Source: Christensenellaceae bacterium (lineage in GTDB: Bacteria; Bacillota; Clostridia; Christensenellales; UBA1750). From it: DNA of 57,085 bases. The stretch covers positions 1 to 57,085 of the forward strand of contig JAITGM010000039.1 of the NCBI GenBank assembly GCA_031280685.1. Direction: 5' to 3'. Below, piece after piece: positions 41,787 through 50,049 of the stretch. The notes beneath the pieces were generated by a model. That model saw only the letters and a list, made by a program, of their open reading frames with translations. It did no database searches and was not told the DNA's origin. The translations under genes were made by a program, and so were the position numbers. The first letter of the stretch is position 1. Every line of letters starts with the position of its first letter.

Positions 41787-43064
41787 TTAGCGGATCTCCT
41801 CCATGCCGCCCATGTAGGGCCGCAGGGGGGCGGGAATGGCCACGGAGCCATCCTGGCGCAGGTTGTTTTCTAAAAAGGCGATCAGCATCCGGGGCGGGGC
41901 GACGACCGTGTTGTTGAGCGTATGGGCGAAGTAGTTGCCGTTTTCGCCCTTTACGCGGATGCCCAGCCGCCGCGCCTGCGCATCGCCCAGGTTCGAGCAG
42001 CTACCCACCTCGAAATACTTTTGCTGCCTGGGCGACCAGGTCTCCACGTCAACGCTCTTGACCTTCAGGTCGGCCAGATCGCCCGAGCAGCACTCCAGGG
42101 TGCGCACGGGAATATCGAGCGTGCGGAAGAACTCGACGGTGTAACCATAGAGCTTGTGGAACCACTCCATGCTCTCTTCCGGCTCACAGACCACGACCAT
42201 CTCCTGCTTTTCGAATTGATGGATGCGGTATACGCCGCGCTCCTCGATGCCGTGCGCGCCGACCTCTTTGCGGAAACAGGGCGAATAGCTCGTGAGCGCC
42301 TGCGGCAGCTCGCCTTTTTCTAAAAAGGCGTCGATGAACTTACCGATCATCGAGTGCTCGGAGGTGCCTATTAAATATAAATCCTCACCCTCGATCTTAT
42401 ACATCATGTTCTCCATCTCGGCAAAGCTCATCACGCCTGCGACGACCTCGCCGCGGATCATGAAGGGCGGGATGTAGTAGGTAAAGCCCTTGCCAATCAT
42501 GAAATCCCGCGCATACGATAAAATGGCGGAGTGCAGCCTGGCGATGTTGCCCTTTAAGTAATAGAAGCCGTTGCCCGAGGTCTTTCTGGCGCTGTCGAGA
42601 TCGACACCGTTGAGCCCTTCCATGATCTGGACATGGTAGGGCACCTCAAAAGGCGGCGTTTTGGGCTCGCCGAAGCGCTCGACCTCCACGTTTTGGGAAT
42701 CGTCCCTGCCCAGAGGCACGGATTCGTCGATGATGTTGGGGATGACCAGCATCCTTTCGCGGATTTGCGCAGTGTAGCTTTCTTCATCGGCCGCGAGCCG
42801 CTCCATCTTGGGCGCGATGGCCGAAACCTGCGCCTTTAACGCCTCGGCCTCGTCTTTTTGGCCCTTGGCCATCAGCCCGCCGATCTGTTTGCTCATCACG
42901 TTGCGCTGGTTGCGCAGCGCGTCCGCCTCGGCCTTGGCGGCGCGCAAGGCAGCGTCCAGCTCGATCACCTCATCTACCAGGGGCAGCTTATAATCCTGAA
43001 ACTTCTTCTTGATGTTCTCCTTCACCACTTCGGGGTTCGCGCGGAGCAGCCTGATATCCAGCAT
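41787..43064 (-). CDS. serS: Seryl-tRNA synthetase
   Basis: 425 residues, standard length. N-terminal antiparallel coiled-coil arm (about 30-105) that grips the long variable arm of tRNA-Ser; class II motifs 2 (CFRKEVGAHGIEERGVYRIHQF) and 3 (late 'NNTVVAPPRMLIAFLENN'). GAGGGAG precedes ATG 43064. No T-box leader is visible; the region to the nearest promoter is only about 60 nt. Confidence 0.97.
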   Translation of the reverse strand: MLDIRLLRANPEVVKENIKKKFQDYKLPLVDEVIELDAALRAAKAEADALRNQRNVMSKQIGGLMAKGQKDEAEALKAQVSAIAPKMERLAADEESYTAQIRERMLVIPNIIDESVPLGRDDSQNVEVERFGEPKTPPFEVPYHVQIMEGLNGVDLDSARKTSGNGFYYLKGNIARLHSAILSYARDFMIGKGFTYYIPPFMIRGEVVAGVMSFAEMENMMYKIEGEDLYLIGTSEHSMIGKFIDAFLEKGELPQALTSYSPCFRKEVGAHGIEERGVYRIHQFEKQEMVVVCEPEESMEWFHKLYGYTVEFFRTLDIPVRTLECCSGDLADLKVKSVDVETWSPRQQKYFEVGSCSNLGDAQARRLGIRVKGENGNYFAHTLNNTVVAPPRMLIAFLENNLRQDGSVAIPAPLRPYMGGMEEIR

Positions 43065-43129
43065 GGCGATTTCTCCCTCTTTTAAACCCCTAAGTTCAAG
43101 TCCCTAGGGGCGAATTGCTCTTGCATGGA

Positions 43130-43158
43130 AGTATAACACAAACCCCCCTGGCTGAAAA
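43130..43158 (-). promoter_or_regulatory. serS promoter
   Basis: On the minus strand TTTTCA, 17-bp spacer, TATACT (43135-43130), 66 bp before the serS start. Confidence 0.5.
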
Positions 43159-43186
43159 GCGCAGCCAAGCCCACGGGCTGCGCTTT
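43156..43186. other. 11-bp hairpin between divergent genes
   Basis: 43156-43166 pairs with 43176-43186 (AAAGCGCAGCC/GGCTGCGCTTT). It looks like a terminator but sits between two divergent promoters, overlapping the serS -35. It may be a leftover terminator or a protein site. Confidence 0.6.
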
Positions 43187-43198
43187 CGCGCCATGCGC

Positions 43199-43226
43199 AC
43201 AAGTTTGCCCCCTTTGCCATAGGATA
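43199..43226 (+). promoter_or_regulatory. Sigma-K-like sporulation promoter
   Basis: AC (43199-43200), 17-bp spacer, CATAGGATA (43218-43226). This matches the sigma-K consensus AC-N16/17-CATAnnnTA, 37 bp before the collagen-like gene. Confidence 0.55.
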
Positions 43227-43262
43227 GGGTGGCAAAACTCATTAAGGAAAGAGGGTTTGAAC

Positions 43263-44009
43263 ATGGGCGTGCTGATCGACGACAGCAACATTCGCGTGCA
43301 AAAGCCAAGGTTCCCCGCAGGCGAGGTCTTCGCGGACGAAGCCATTCTTTTGCCCGGGCCGCAGGGCCCGGAAGGCTTGAGGGGGGAGCGCGGCCCGCAG
43401 GGGCTGCCCGGCGCGCCCGGGGCGCAGGGCGAGCGCGGTTACCCCGGCCTGCCCGGCGTGCAGGGCGAAGCCGGCCCCCAAGGCCCGCAGGGGCTGCAAG
43501 GCGAGACTGGCCCGCAGGGGCCTCGGGGCGAAGCGGGGCCTCGGGGCGAACGCGGGGCGGCAGGGCCCAGGGGCTACGGCTTTGCGCCCGCCTACGGCCA
43601 GCTTCGCCTTTCGGGCGGCCTGACGCTCCAGGCAGGCGAAGAGGGCCTCGCCCCGCTCCCCTTCCCCGAAGGCGGCCTCGCGAAAGGCCTTACATACGCG
43701 GAGGGCGGCTTTACGGCCGAAAGCGCGGGCGTGTATGCCCTGCGCTTCGGGCTTTGGGGCAAGGGCCTGGGCCGCGCGGGCGCCGCACTGCTGGTGAACG
43801 GCCAGGTTGCGGAGGGCGGCCTTTCGGCGCAGGGCGGCAGCCTGCTGCTGGCGCTTAACGCCGGCGACCTGACGCAACTGGCTTTGACCGGCGCGGCCGG
43901 CCAAAGCTTCGCGCCTGAAGGCGCGCTGCTCGATCTGGTCAAGCTCGACGCGCAGCCCGGCGACGCGCCCCAAAAGGGTGGCAAGCGCGCCCCGGATCCG
44001 AAGGCCTAA
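43263..44009 (+). CDS. Collagen-like spore-surface-type protein
   Basis: 248 residues from ATG 43263. A short non-collagenous N-terminus (about 30 residues) is followed by about 25 G-x-y triplets (from [19 protein letters not shown] to roughly residue 103) with Pro and Gln rich positions, then a C-terminal beta-rich domain (about 105-245) resembling the BclA/C1q trimerisation head. Proteins of this build coat clostridial and Bacillus spores. There is no signal peptide, consistent with assembly from the mother cell, and a sigma-K-like promoter lies upstream. The host-surface alternative is less likely without a secretion signal. Confidence 0.85.
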   Translation: MGVLIDDSNIRVQKPRFPAGEVFADEAILLPGPQGPEGLRGERGPQGLPGAPGAQGERGYPGLPGVQGEAGPQGPQGLQGETGPQGPRGEAGPRGERGAAGPRGYGFAPAYGQLRLSGGLTLQAGEEGLAPLPFPEGGLAKGLTYAEGGFTAESAGVYALRFGLWGKGLGRAGAALLVNGQVAEGGLSAQGGSLLLALNAGDLTQLALTGAAGQSFAPEGALLDLVKLDAQPGDAPQKGGKRAPDPKA

Positions 44010-44023
44010 GGGCGCGCAGGCAC

Positions 44024-44051
44024 AAAAAACACGGCAAAAGCCGTGTTTTTT
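44024..44051. terminator. Bidirectional terminator
   Basis: Perfect 12-bp stem (AAAAAACACGGC/GCCGTGTTTTTT, loop AAAA) between the convergent collagen-like and DUF1292 genes. Confidence 0.9.
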
Positions 44052-44068
44052 GCTTTGCCGCTTTTTAA

Positions 44069-44344
44069 TTACTCCTCTTCGCCCTCATCTTCGTCTAAAA
44101 ACTCGACCTGTTCGAGGTAACTTTCATATAGCGTGCTCAAGAGCGCTTCGTCTTCTACGCCCTCGTAGTGGTCGTCCCCCTCTGGGCCAGGCACGATCTT
44201 TAAGATCACCAGATCCTCGCTGCCCTCGGGCACGACCATGGCGTATTCCGCGCCCTGGTGTTCGAGGGTCAGGATGTGCTCAAAGCGCACCTCGTTGCCG
44301 TCTTCATCGAGCAAGACCACCACGGAATCCGGATCCTGCGGCAT
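44069..44344 (-). CDS. DUF1292 family protein (YrzB-like)
   Basis: 91 residues, strongly acidic. Core 'DSVVVLLDEDGNEVRFEHILTLEH' and 'GAEYAMVVPEG' define DUF1292. The role is unknown, but it is a constant companion of ruvX and ireB in Firmicutes, as here. Third gene of the operon. Confidence 0.9.
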   Translation of the reverse strand: MPQDPDSVVVLLDEDGNEVRFEHILTLEHQGAEYAMVVPEGSEDLVILKIVPGPEGDDHYEGVEDEALLSTLYESYLEQVEFLDEDEGEEE

Positions 44345-44379
44345 GAAAACCCCTTCTTTCGCAAGTTTTTTTGCCCCTT

Positions 44380-44823
44380 TTACAGCCTGCCCAGGTAGCT
44401 TTCAAGGATCAGAACCGCCGCGAGCTTATCTACGATGCCCTTGTGCTTCCTTTGGCGAAGCCCAGCCTCGTGCAGCATGCCGTGCGCGGCCCTGGAGGTC
44501 AGCCTCTCGTCAACATAGATGACGGGCAGCCCGCTTTTTTGAAAAAGCGCCTCGGCAAAGGCCTGGGTTTCCTCGGCCTGCGGGCCGAATGAGCCGTTCA
44601 TGTTCAGCGGCAGGCCAACCACGAAGGCCTTCGCGCCGCGCGCGCTGGCCAAATCGCAAAGGTGGGCAAGGTCGCCCCCAAGGCCCTTGCGCGCCCAGGT
44701 TTCGATGCCCTGCGCCGTGATGCCCAGCGCGTCCGTGCCCGCCACGCCGATGCGCACGGAGCCCACATCCAGCGCCAGCACGGCCCTTTCCTTAGGGGCG
44801 CCATTCACCCCCGGTTCAAGCAT
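44380..44823 (-). CDS. ruvX: Pre-16S rRNA nuclease / Holliday junction resolvase-like YqgF (RuvX)
   Basis: 147 residues. RNase H-like fold: 'VLALDVGSVRIGVAGTD' with the first Asp, 'FVVGLPLNMNGS' and 'VIYVDERLTSRAAHGML' with the remaining acidic residues. Processes 16S rRNA 5' ends; once called a Holliday junction resolvase. ATG 44823 overlaps the ireB stop; GTG 44808 is a possible alternative. Confidence 0.94.
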   Translation of the reverse strand: MLEPGVNGAPKERAVLALDVGSVRIGVAGTDALGITAQGIETWARKGLGGDLAHLCDLASARGAKAFVVGLPLNMNGSFGPQAEETQAFAEALFQKSGLPVIYVDERLTSRAAHGMLHEAGLRQRKHKGIVDKLAAVLILESYLGRL

Positions 44824-45079
44824 CCTGATCCGTCACGTAGGACTTGACCAGCTCCTCGATGAGCTCGTCCCTCTCGAGCTGGCGGATCAAATAGCGGGCG
44901 TTGCCAAAGGAGGTGATGTAGGTGGGGTCGCCCGAAATCAAATAGCCGACGATCTGGTTGACCGGATCGTAGCCCTTTTGCTTGAGGGCGTCGTAGACCT
45001 TCATCAAAATGTCGTGCGCGTTCAACGCCTCGATGCCGCCGATTTTAAAGCGCTGGGTATCGTTAAACTGCTCGCTCAT
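44816..45079 (-). CDS. IreB family regulatory phosphoprotein (UPF0297)
   Basis: 87 residues from ATG 45079 (GGAGG upstream). Begins 'MSEQFNDTQRFKIG' and contains the conserved Thr near position 8, the phosphorylated site in enterococcal IreB (substrate of kinase IreK); 'NQIVGYLISGDPTYITSFGNAR' is the family core. First gene of ireB-ruvX-DUF1292. Confidence 0.95.
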   Translation of the reverse strand: MSEQFNDTQRFKIGGIEALNAHDILMKVYDALKQKGYDPVNQIVGYLISGDPTYITSFGNARYLIRQLERDELIEELVKSYVTDQDA

Positions 45080-45140
45080 GGGGGCTGCCTCCTTATGATT
45101 CGCGGGCCTGTTCGCATCGGAACCGACTTTTACTCGTTCT

Positions 45141-45169
45141 AGTATACAGCAAGCGCCGCGGAAATACAA
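45141..45169 (-). promoter_or_regulatory. ireB operon promoter
   Basis: On the minus strand TTGTAT, 17-bp spacer, TATACT (45146-45141), 62 bp before the ireB start. Confidence 0.7.
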
Positions 45170-45178
45170 ACCGAGCTT

Positions 45179-46237
45179 TTATCGTTGTTCGCCCGCCGCA
45201 GGCTCGCGGGCGAACTGCCTCACCCGCGCCTCCTGCACGGCGCGCAGCACGGCCCGAAGGGTCAGCGCCGCCGGAATAGAAAACAGCAGGCCGCCAAAGC
45301 CAAAAAACCAACCCCCAAGGAGCAGCACGACGATGACCACCCCGGGGTGAAGCTGCGCAGCCTCGCCCAAAACCCGGGGGCCGACGACGAGGTTTTCGAT
45401 CTGCTGGGCAAGGAGCACCACGCAAAGCGCCAGCAGGGCGGTCATCAAGCCGCTGGGCAGCGCAAAGGTGAGGATGGGGATGCAAGCCAAAAACGGCCCG
45501 AAGTAAGGGATCATGTTACAAAGCACCATGATGAGGCCCATCACCAGCCAGGAGGGCATGCCGATGAGCAAAAGGCCAAGCGCCGTAATCGCCCCGCTGA
45601 TGAGCGAAACCAGAATCTGGCCGCGCACATAGGCGCCGATCTCGGTTTTGACCCGCAGGCCGACCTCCATGGCCCGGTAGCGCAGCCGCGAGGGCAAGAG
45701 GCGCTGCAGCCAGCTAAAAAGGCGATCCTTATCGCGCAGCATGTAGTAGCCGACCACCGGCGCGAGCAGCATATAGCTGCCGTCGGCCAGGGCGTTGCCC
45801 CACTTAAGCGCCCTTTCGGCCATCGCCTTGGCGCTGCCGGCCAGCATGGCGCCCAGCTGCGCTTCGATTTGGGCCAGCAGTTCCTCGCCGATGCCCATGG
45901 CGGCAGCGCGCTCTTTAAGCCCCTTTGCGACCGAGGCTGCGGCCGAAAGAAGGGCGGGCAGGCTCTCGTTGATGCCCTTGAGCTGGCGAAGCAGCGCGGG
46001 GACGCCCAAAAAAAGCAGCCCCAGCAGCATGAGCAGCACGAGCAGGAAGGCCATCAGCGCGGAAATACCGGGCTTTAGGGGGATTCTGCGCGCGAGGGGC
46101 TCCACCAGGTAGGCGAGCGTGGCCGAAACGAGCAAAAAGAGCAAAAGACGCGAAAACGCCCCGCGAAACGCGAAAAGCAGCGCGGCCGCGCCCAGGACCC
46201 ACAGTGCGCTCTTCCAGGATCGCAAAAGGCCCACCAC
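45179..46237 (-). CDS. AI-2E family transporter (PerM/YtvI-like)
   Basis: 352 residues from GTG 46237. Around eight hydrophobic segments in the family pattern, with 'GYYMLRDKDRLFSWLQRLLPS' and 'YVRGQILVSLISGAITALGLLLIG', 'MIPYFGPFLACIP', 'QQIENLVVGPRVLGEAAQLHP'. Members include autoinducer exporters and Na+/H+ exchangers; specificity cannot be assigned. Upstream of the ireB operon, same strand. Confidence 0.93.
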   Translation of the reverse strand: MVGLLRSWKSALWVLGAAALLFAFRGAFSRLLLFLLVSATLAYLVEPLARRIPLKPGISALMAFLLVLLMLLGLLFLGVPALLRQLKGINESLPALLSAAASVAKGLKERAAAMGIGEELLAQIEAQLGAMLAGSAKAMAERALKWGNALADGSYMLLAPVVGYYMLRDKDRLFSWLQRLLPSRLRYRAMEVGLRVKTEIGAYVRGQILVSLISGAITALGLLLIGMPSWLVMGLIMVLCNMIPYFGPFLACIPILTFALPSGLMTALLALCVVLLAQQIENLVVGPRVLGEAAQLHPGVVIVVLLLGGWFFGFGGLLFSIPAALTLRAVLRAVQEARVRQFAREPAAGEQR

Positions 46238-46670
46238 CTTCCTCCCCGCGGACTACACATCGCTCGCGACGGCCCTGCGGGGCCCCCTCTCGCTAGCTGC
46301 GCCGCGGCTCGTCTTCCGCAAAAGGTCACGCTCGCTTCGCCTTCTCGCTTGTAAACGCGCTCGCGACGGCTCCCGCTCGCTACCAACCTTTTGCGGGCCC
46401 GGGCGGCTGCGTCGCCCGGGGTTGCGCCGCCCGCGGCGGCGCCGGTCGCCTCGCTTCGCTCGGCGGGAGCGGGGCGCGCTCGCCCCCGAAGCCGCAATTC
46501 GAGCCCCTGCGTTGAAGCAGGGCAAGCGGAATTTAAAGGCTTCCGCAAGCGCGGAGCCCTTCCAGGCTGGCTCGGGGGCGCAATTCAGCCCCCCGCTTGC
46601 CGATCCAAAAGAAAAGCGCATGGCGCGGCTTTCGCTTCCATGCACTTACTCTATTCCATTTTGGCCTTTA
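46238..46670. other. GC-rich hairpin block, non-coding
   Basis: No gene. Many inverted repeats, including CCCGGGCG/CGCCCGGG (about 46407-46429). The segment from about 46340 to 46440 resembles 56690-56775: both have GCGCTCGCGA, then GCTCGCT.CCA.CCTTTTGC, then the CCCGGGCGGC stem and TGCGCC. It is therefore a copy of a dispersed structured repeat. Confidence 0.65.
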
Positions 46671-47838
46671 TTATCCCGCGTTCGATGAAACGATCGCCAC
46701 AAGCGCCGTGACCAGGCCAAACAGCGCCAAAAGCCCGATGACCACGCAAGAAAAGACGATGGCGGCTCTGCGGAAGAAGCGCGCGGCGGGGTCTTGCTTC
46801 CTCTTGCCCACCGGCTGGCTCAATGCCCGCATCAGCGCGTTTTCCGTGCGGGATCTCTCTTCAAAGGCGCTTTGCACCCTTTCGGCGTTCAGCCTTCGCC
46901 TTTCTTCGAAGGCGCCGAATTTGCGGTCAAGCTCCTCCAGCGCCGGAATAGCCGAAATTTCGGCCTGTTGCGCCGCCTGGGCGACCTGGCGGCGCTCCTG
47001 CGTTACCCTGCGGGCCTGCTCGGCGGCAATGTGATGTATTTCCTCGGCCCTGCGCCGCCGCTGGGCTTCTTCCGCGGCCGCGCGCTCTTCCTCTACCCTG
47101 CGGGCCTGCTCGGCGGCAACGTGATGTGTTTCCGCGGCCCTGCGCCGCCGCAGGGCTTCTTCCGCGGCCGCGCGCTCTTGCTCCGCCCTCTTTGCCATTT
47201 CGGCGGCCAGGCGGCGCTCTTCCTCGGCCCTGCGCGCGGCTTCCTTCTTACGCAGCTCTTCCTGCTCAATTTCATAGATCCTACGGGCCTCGTCAATCAG
47301 CCCAGCCAGGCGCTGCTCGTCATAAAGGTGGATCCCAAGCTCCCGGGCCGCTGTGTAGCTGTTCTTCGTAAAGCTCGAGCTTGTGATGATCCACGCTTCA
47401 TCCAGATGGAGGATCTTCCTGCCGGATTCGGTCTTCCACACATCCTGGAAGCTCACCGAACCCTTCCAGTTCTTGCACTGCACGCCGATCTTCTTGCCGT
47501 TTGCGTCCCGCATCGTGATGTCGATACCAAAATCGCCGCTCGCCCGCGTCACGACCACATCCCGGTAGCCTAGCGCCCGGAGCAGCTCCCCGCAGTAGTA
47601 TTCAAAGTCGAGCCCACGCAGATCGCGGCGGATGCGATCCAGCGCGCTGCGGCTCCCGCTTGCGGGCCGCTGATCGCGCTGATCTGGCTGCGATATGGGG
47701 GGGGATTTTTATCATGCCCCTTTCGAGGCCCCTTCTTCCAGCGCCGCCGGCCAGCGCAAAAAGCGCTTTCGGCCCGAAAAAAAGGGCAAAACAGGCGCAA
47801 ACGCCCAGCAAAGCAGCGCAGAAAGCCCCGAACACCAT
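46671..47838 (-). CDS. Mrr-like endonuclease with coiled coil, broken at a G8 tract
   Basis: ATG 47838 (GGGGGAGGGG at 7 nt) encodes a membrane helix (FGAFCAALLGVCACFALFFG) and runs out of frame at eight G (47697-47704). After the tract another frame, with no start codon of its own, carries on: 'ALDRIRRDLRGLDFEYYCGELLRALGY', Mrr nuclease core 'SGDFGIDITMRDANGKKIGVQCKNWKG' (D...QxK), a long Arg/Glu/Ala coiled coil with a duplicated 29-residue unit, and a C-terminal membrane helix. Seven G would join them into about 388 residues. Type IV-like nucleases of this build restrict modified DNA. Shorter starts (GTG 47558) would lose part of the nuclease. Phase variation, mutation or sequence error are all possible. 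Confidence 0.72.
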
Positions 47839-47953
47839 GGGTCATCCCCTCCCCCAAGCGTTTTTCCTTCAAGAGGTTTCATTTTTCATCCTCTTTCACT
47901 AGTATATCACATTTTTACTGTTACGCAGCAGCTAGGCGAAGGATGGGAAGAAC

Positions 47954-48751
47954 TCAGCTCAGCACGCCGGCGGGTAGCTCAGCCCAGGCGGTGCCGGGCT
48001 GAATCCGCCTTGCGCCCTCAACGCGCAGGGGCTTTAGCTCAATGCTCTCCGCGCTTAAAAAGGGCTCGAGTTTTTCGTCAAAGAGCACCCTCGCGGCCCT
48101 GAGTGCGATGGGGAAATCCTCATAACCCGCGTCGTTAAACGCATCCGGCAGCTCGGCTTCCAGAAGCGTTCCGGTCACCTCAAGGGTTTGGGGATCGAGC
48201 TCCAAAAGCGAAAAGCCATTGTCGCTCTCGCGCCAAAAGCGAAGTTCCACGGCGGCAAAATGGGTTTGCCCGCCCTTTTCGTAGCTGTAAAGCACCGCGC
48301 TCTCGCTGAGCTGGCCATAATCCCAGTCGCCCGTGACGACCCGCGGCAGGTTGGGCAGCTCGCCTTCGCCGCTTGGCCGATAGAGGAAGTACAGCGGGCT
48401 GTAGTCCTCCATATGGCCGCTGACTACATAGCGAATAACAAGGAGGGAATTGCCGCCCTGGCCCGGCCGGACGACGAGCGCGTCAATGCCGGCCAGCGAA
48501 AGGCCTGCTTCGCGCAGCGCCTCCATGCCCTCGATCCGCTCGTCGGCGATGGCGTCCATGTTGCGGATGTGCTCCTCGACGATGGGGCGATAGAGCGCCC
48601 AGCCGGCAGGTTCTGCGGGGGGTTGCGTGGTGGCGGGCGCGGTGGGCGGCCATGTGGCGGGCGGCGCCTCGCGGGGCTCCAGGCAGGCCGTAAGCTGCAG
48701 CGCAAGGCAGAGCAGAAGCGTCAAGAGGCAGGCGGTTTTGGCGGCGCGCAT
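47954..48751 (-). CDS. Lipoprotein of unknown function
   Basis: 265 residues from ATG 48751 (GGGAGG upstream). Signal peptide ending in lipobox LTAC, a Pro/Thr/Ala-rich linker (to about residue 50), then a globular domain with 'GWALYRPIVEEHIRNMDAI' and 'FFLYRP'-like blocks, not recognised. Extracellular, membrane-anchored. Divergent from the next gene over two consensus promoters. Confidence 0.75.
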   Translation of the reverse strand: MRAAKTACLLTLLLCLALQLTACLEPREAPPATWPPTAPATTQPPAEPAGWALYRPIVEEHIRNMDAIADERIEGMEALREAGLSLAGIDALVVRPGQGGNSLLVIRYVVSGHMEDYSPLYFLYRPSGEGELPNLPRVVTGDWDYGQLSESAVLYSYEKGGQTHFAAVELRFWRESDNGFSLLELDPQTLEVTGTLLEAELPDAFNDAGYEDFPIALRAARVLFDEKLEPFLSAESIELKPLRVEGARRIQPGTAWAELPAGVLS

Positions 48752-48792
48752 TGAGATTCCTCCCTTTTTTGACCAAATTTCCTTATATTTTG

Positions 48793-48821
48793 AGTATAGC
48801 CGGGAATCCGGCCGCCCGCAA
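48793..48821 (-). promoter_or_regulatory. Promoter of the 47954-48751 lipoprotein
   Basis: On the minus strand TTGCGG, 17-bp spacer, TATACT (48798-48793). Confidence 0.65.
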
Positions 48822-48864
48822 GGCACGAGTACGGCCCCCAGTTTTTGCAAAACGGGGCTCCGCC

Positions 48865-48893
48865 TTGCATTTGCGCCCGCCCTCTGGTATGCT
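48865..48893 (+). promoter_or_regulatory. Promoter of the 48932-49648 gene
   Basis: TTGCAT, 17-bp spacer, TATGCT (48888-48893), 39 bp before the TTG start. Confidence 0.6.
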
Positions 48894-48931
48894 AGATTAT
48901 AGATTAAGAGCAATTTTAGGGAGTGTTTGAC

Positions 48932-49648
48932 TTGACCGAGGACGAAGCCAAGCAGGAAGCCGCGCCTGAGGCTGAAAAGCCGGCCGCAGAACCGCCTTCA
49001 GAGCCGCCGGCCGAAGAAAAACCCGAGCCCGCGGAACCCGGGGACGGCGAACCGATCGCCGAAAAGCCCGAGGAGCAGGGCTACCCGCCGGTGCGCAGGG
49101 CTCTGCGCGCCATCTCGCTCGCCGCCCTGGCCGCGCTCATCCTGGCCTGCATCGTGCTCCTTTTGCCAAGGCTCATCGAAAGGCCGCGCTACGCCTTCAG
49201 CGAGGCGGGGCTTTTTGCGGCGGAAAGCGCGGCTGGCGGCCTGCGCGCCGCGCACCCAGCATTCCTGATCCAGGCCCAAAGCAGCGAAGCCCTGCTGCTC
49301 AGCGACGGGAAATATCGTCTCAGCCTCTTTTTTGAGGATGTAAGCGCCCCCTTGCAAGAGAGCCTTGCCCTTGGCTACAGCCAAGAGGAGGCCGACGCGG
49401 CCCTTTTTGCCGCGGCGCGGCAGGTGCTGGCTGGCGACGAGCTGCCCGGCGCCAGCCAGCACCTGGCCGATGGCTCCGTGCGCTTCGACTTTGGCTCCGA
49501 CGAGGGCGTGCCCTTTAGCTGCCGCGTCGAAAAGCTTGCATTAGGCCAAAAAACCGTGCTGGCCGCGGTGGTTTACCCCAGCTACGACGAAGAAAGCGCG
49601 CTCAAGCTCTTTTCCGCCGTGAAGGGCAGCCTGAAGACCGGCCCCTAG
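48932..49648 (+). CDS. Single-pass membrane protein with acidic Pro-rich N-terminus
   Basis: 238 residues from TTG 48932 (AGGGAG at 9 nt; GTG 48923 overlaps that site). Residues 1-50 are a Glu/Pro/Ala-rich disordered tail, then one membrane helix (about 62-83), then an extracellular domain of about 150 residues (RYAFSEAGLFAAESAAGGLRA). I do not recognise the domain. Together with the following tautomerase and lipoprotein it forms a plus-strand run. Confidence 0.75.
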   Translation: MTEDEAKQEAAPEAEKPAAEPPSEPPAEEKPEPAEPGDGEPIAEKPEEQGYPPVRRALRAISLAALAALILACIVLLLPRLIERPRYAFSEAGLFAAESAAGGLRAAHPAFLIQAQSSEALLLSDGKYRLSLFFEDVSAPLQESLALGYSQEEADAALFAAARQVLAGDELPGASQHLADGSVRFDFGSDEGVPFSCRVEKLALGQKTVLAAVVYPSYDEESALKLFSAVKGSLKTGP

Positions 49649-49692
49649 CGCGCCGTTTGCGCGCGCCGCTCATAAAAAAGGAGGATTTCCCC

Positions 49693-50034
49693 ATGCCTTA
49701 TTTGAAGCTCAGCGTCAACCGCGATCTCTCGGCCGATGAAAAGCACGGCCTTTGCGAGGAAATCGGGAAGTTAATGCCGCTCATCCCCGGGAAAACCCGC
49801 GAAAACACCATGATGGACATCGTAACCGGTGCCTACATCGAAATGGGCGACGCTTCGCCCGCGCTGAACCTCGAGGTGCGGCTCTTCCGCGCCGCGCCCA
49901 AAGAGAACAAGCAGAACTTCGTGCGCGAAATCAGCGCCCTTCTTGAGAAGGCGACCGGCGTGCGGCCAGCCCGCATGTATATTAACCTCATCGAGCACGA
50001 GAGCTGGGCTTCCGGCGGGGGATACAGGGAATAG
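49693..50034 (+). CDS. MIF/tautomerase-fold protein
   Basis: 113 residues from ATG 49693 (GGAGGA upstream). Starts Met-Pro-Tyr, so Pro2 would be the catalytic N-terminal proline after Met removal. Shape and sequence (VNRDLSADEKHGLCEEIGKL, VTGAYIEMGD) match the macrophage migration inhibitory factor-like group of the tautomerase superfamily, longer than 4-oxalocrotonate tautomerases. Substrate unknown. Confidence 0.85.
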   Translation: MPYLKLSVNRDLSADEKHGLCEEIGKLMPLIPGKTRENTMMDIVTGAYIEMGDASPALNLEVRLFRAAPKENKQNFVREISALLEKATGVRPARMYINLIEHESWASGGGYRE

Positions 50035-50049
50035 GAACCAAATAACGCG

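Noticed and set aside
43065..43255. T-box leader before serS
   Set aside because: The promoter is about 66 bp from the start codon and no specifier loop or T-box sequence is seen.
43378..43570. Collagen-like repeats as a tandem DNA repeat array
   Set aside because: The 9-nt periodicity is explained by Gly-x-y triplets of the coding sequence.
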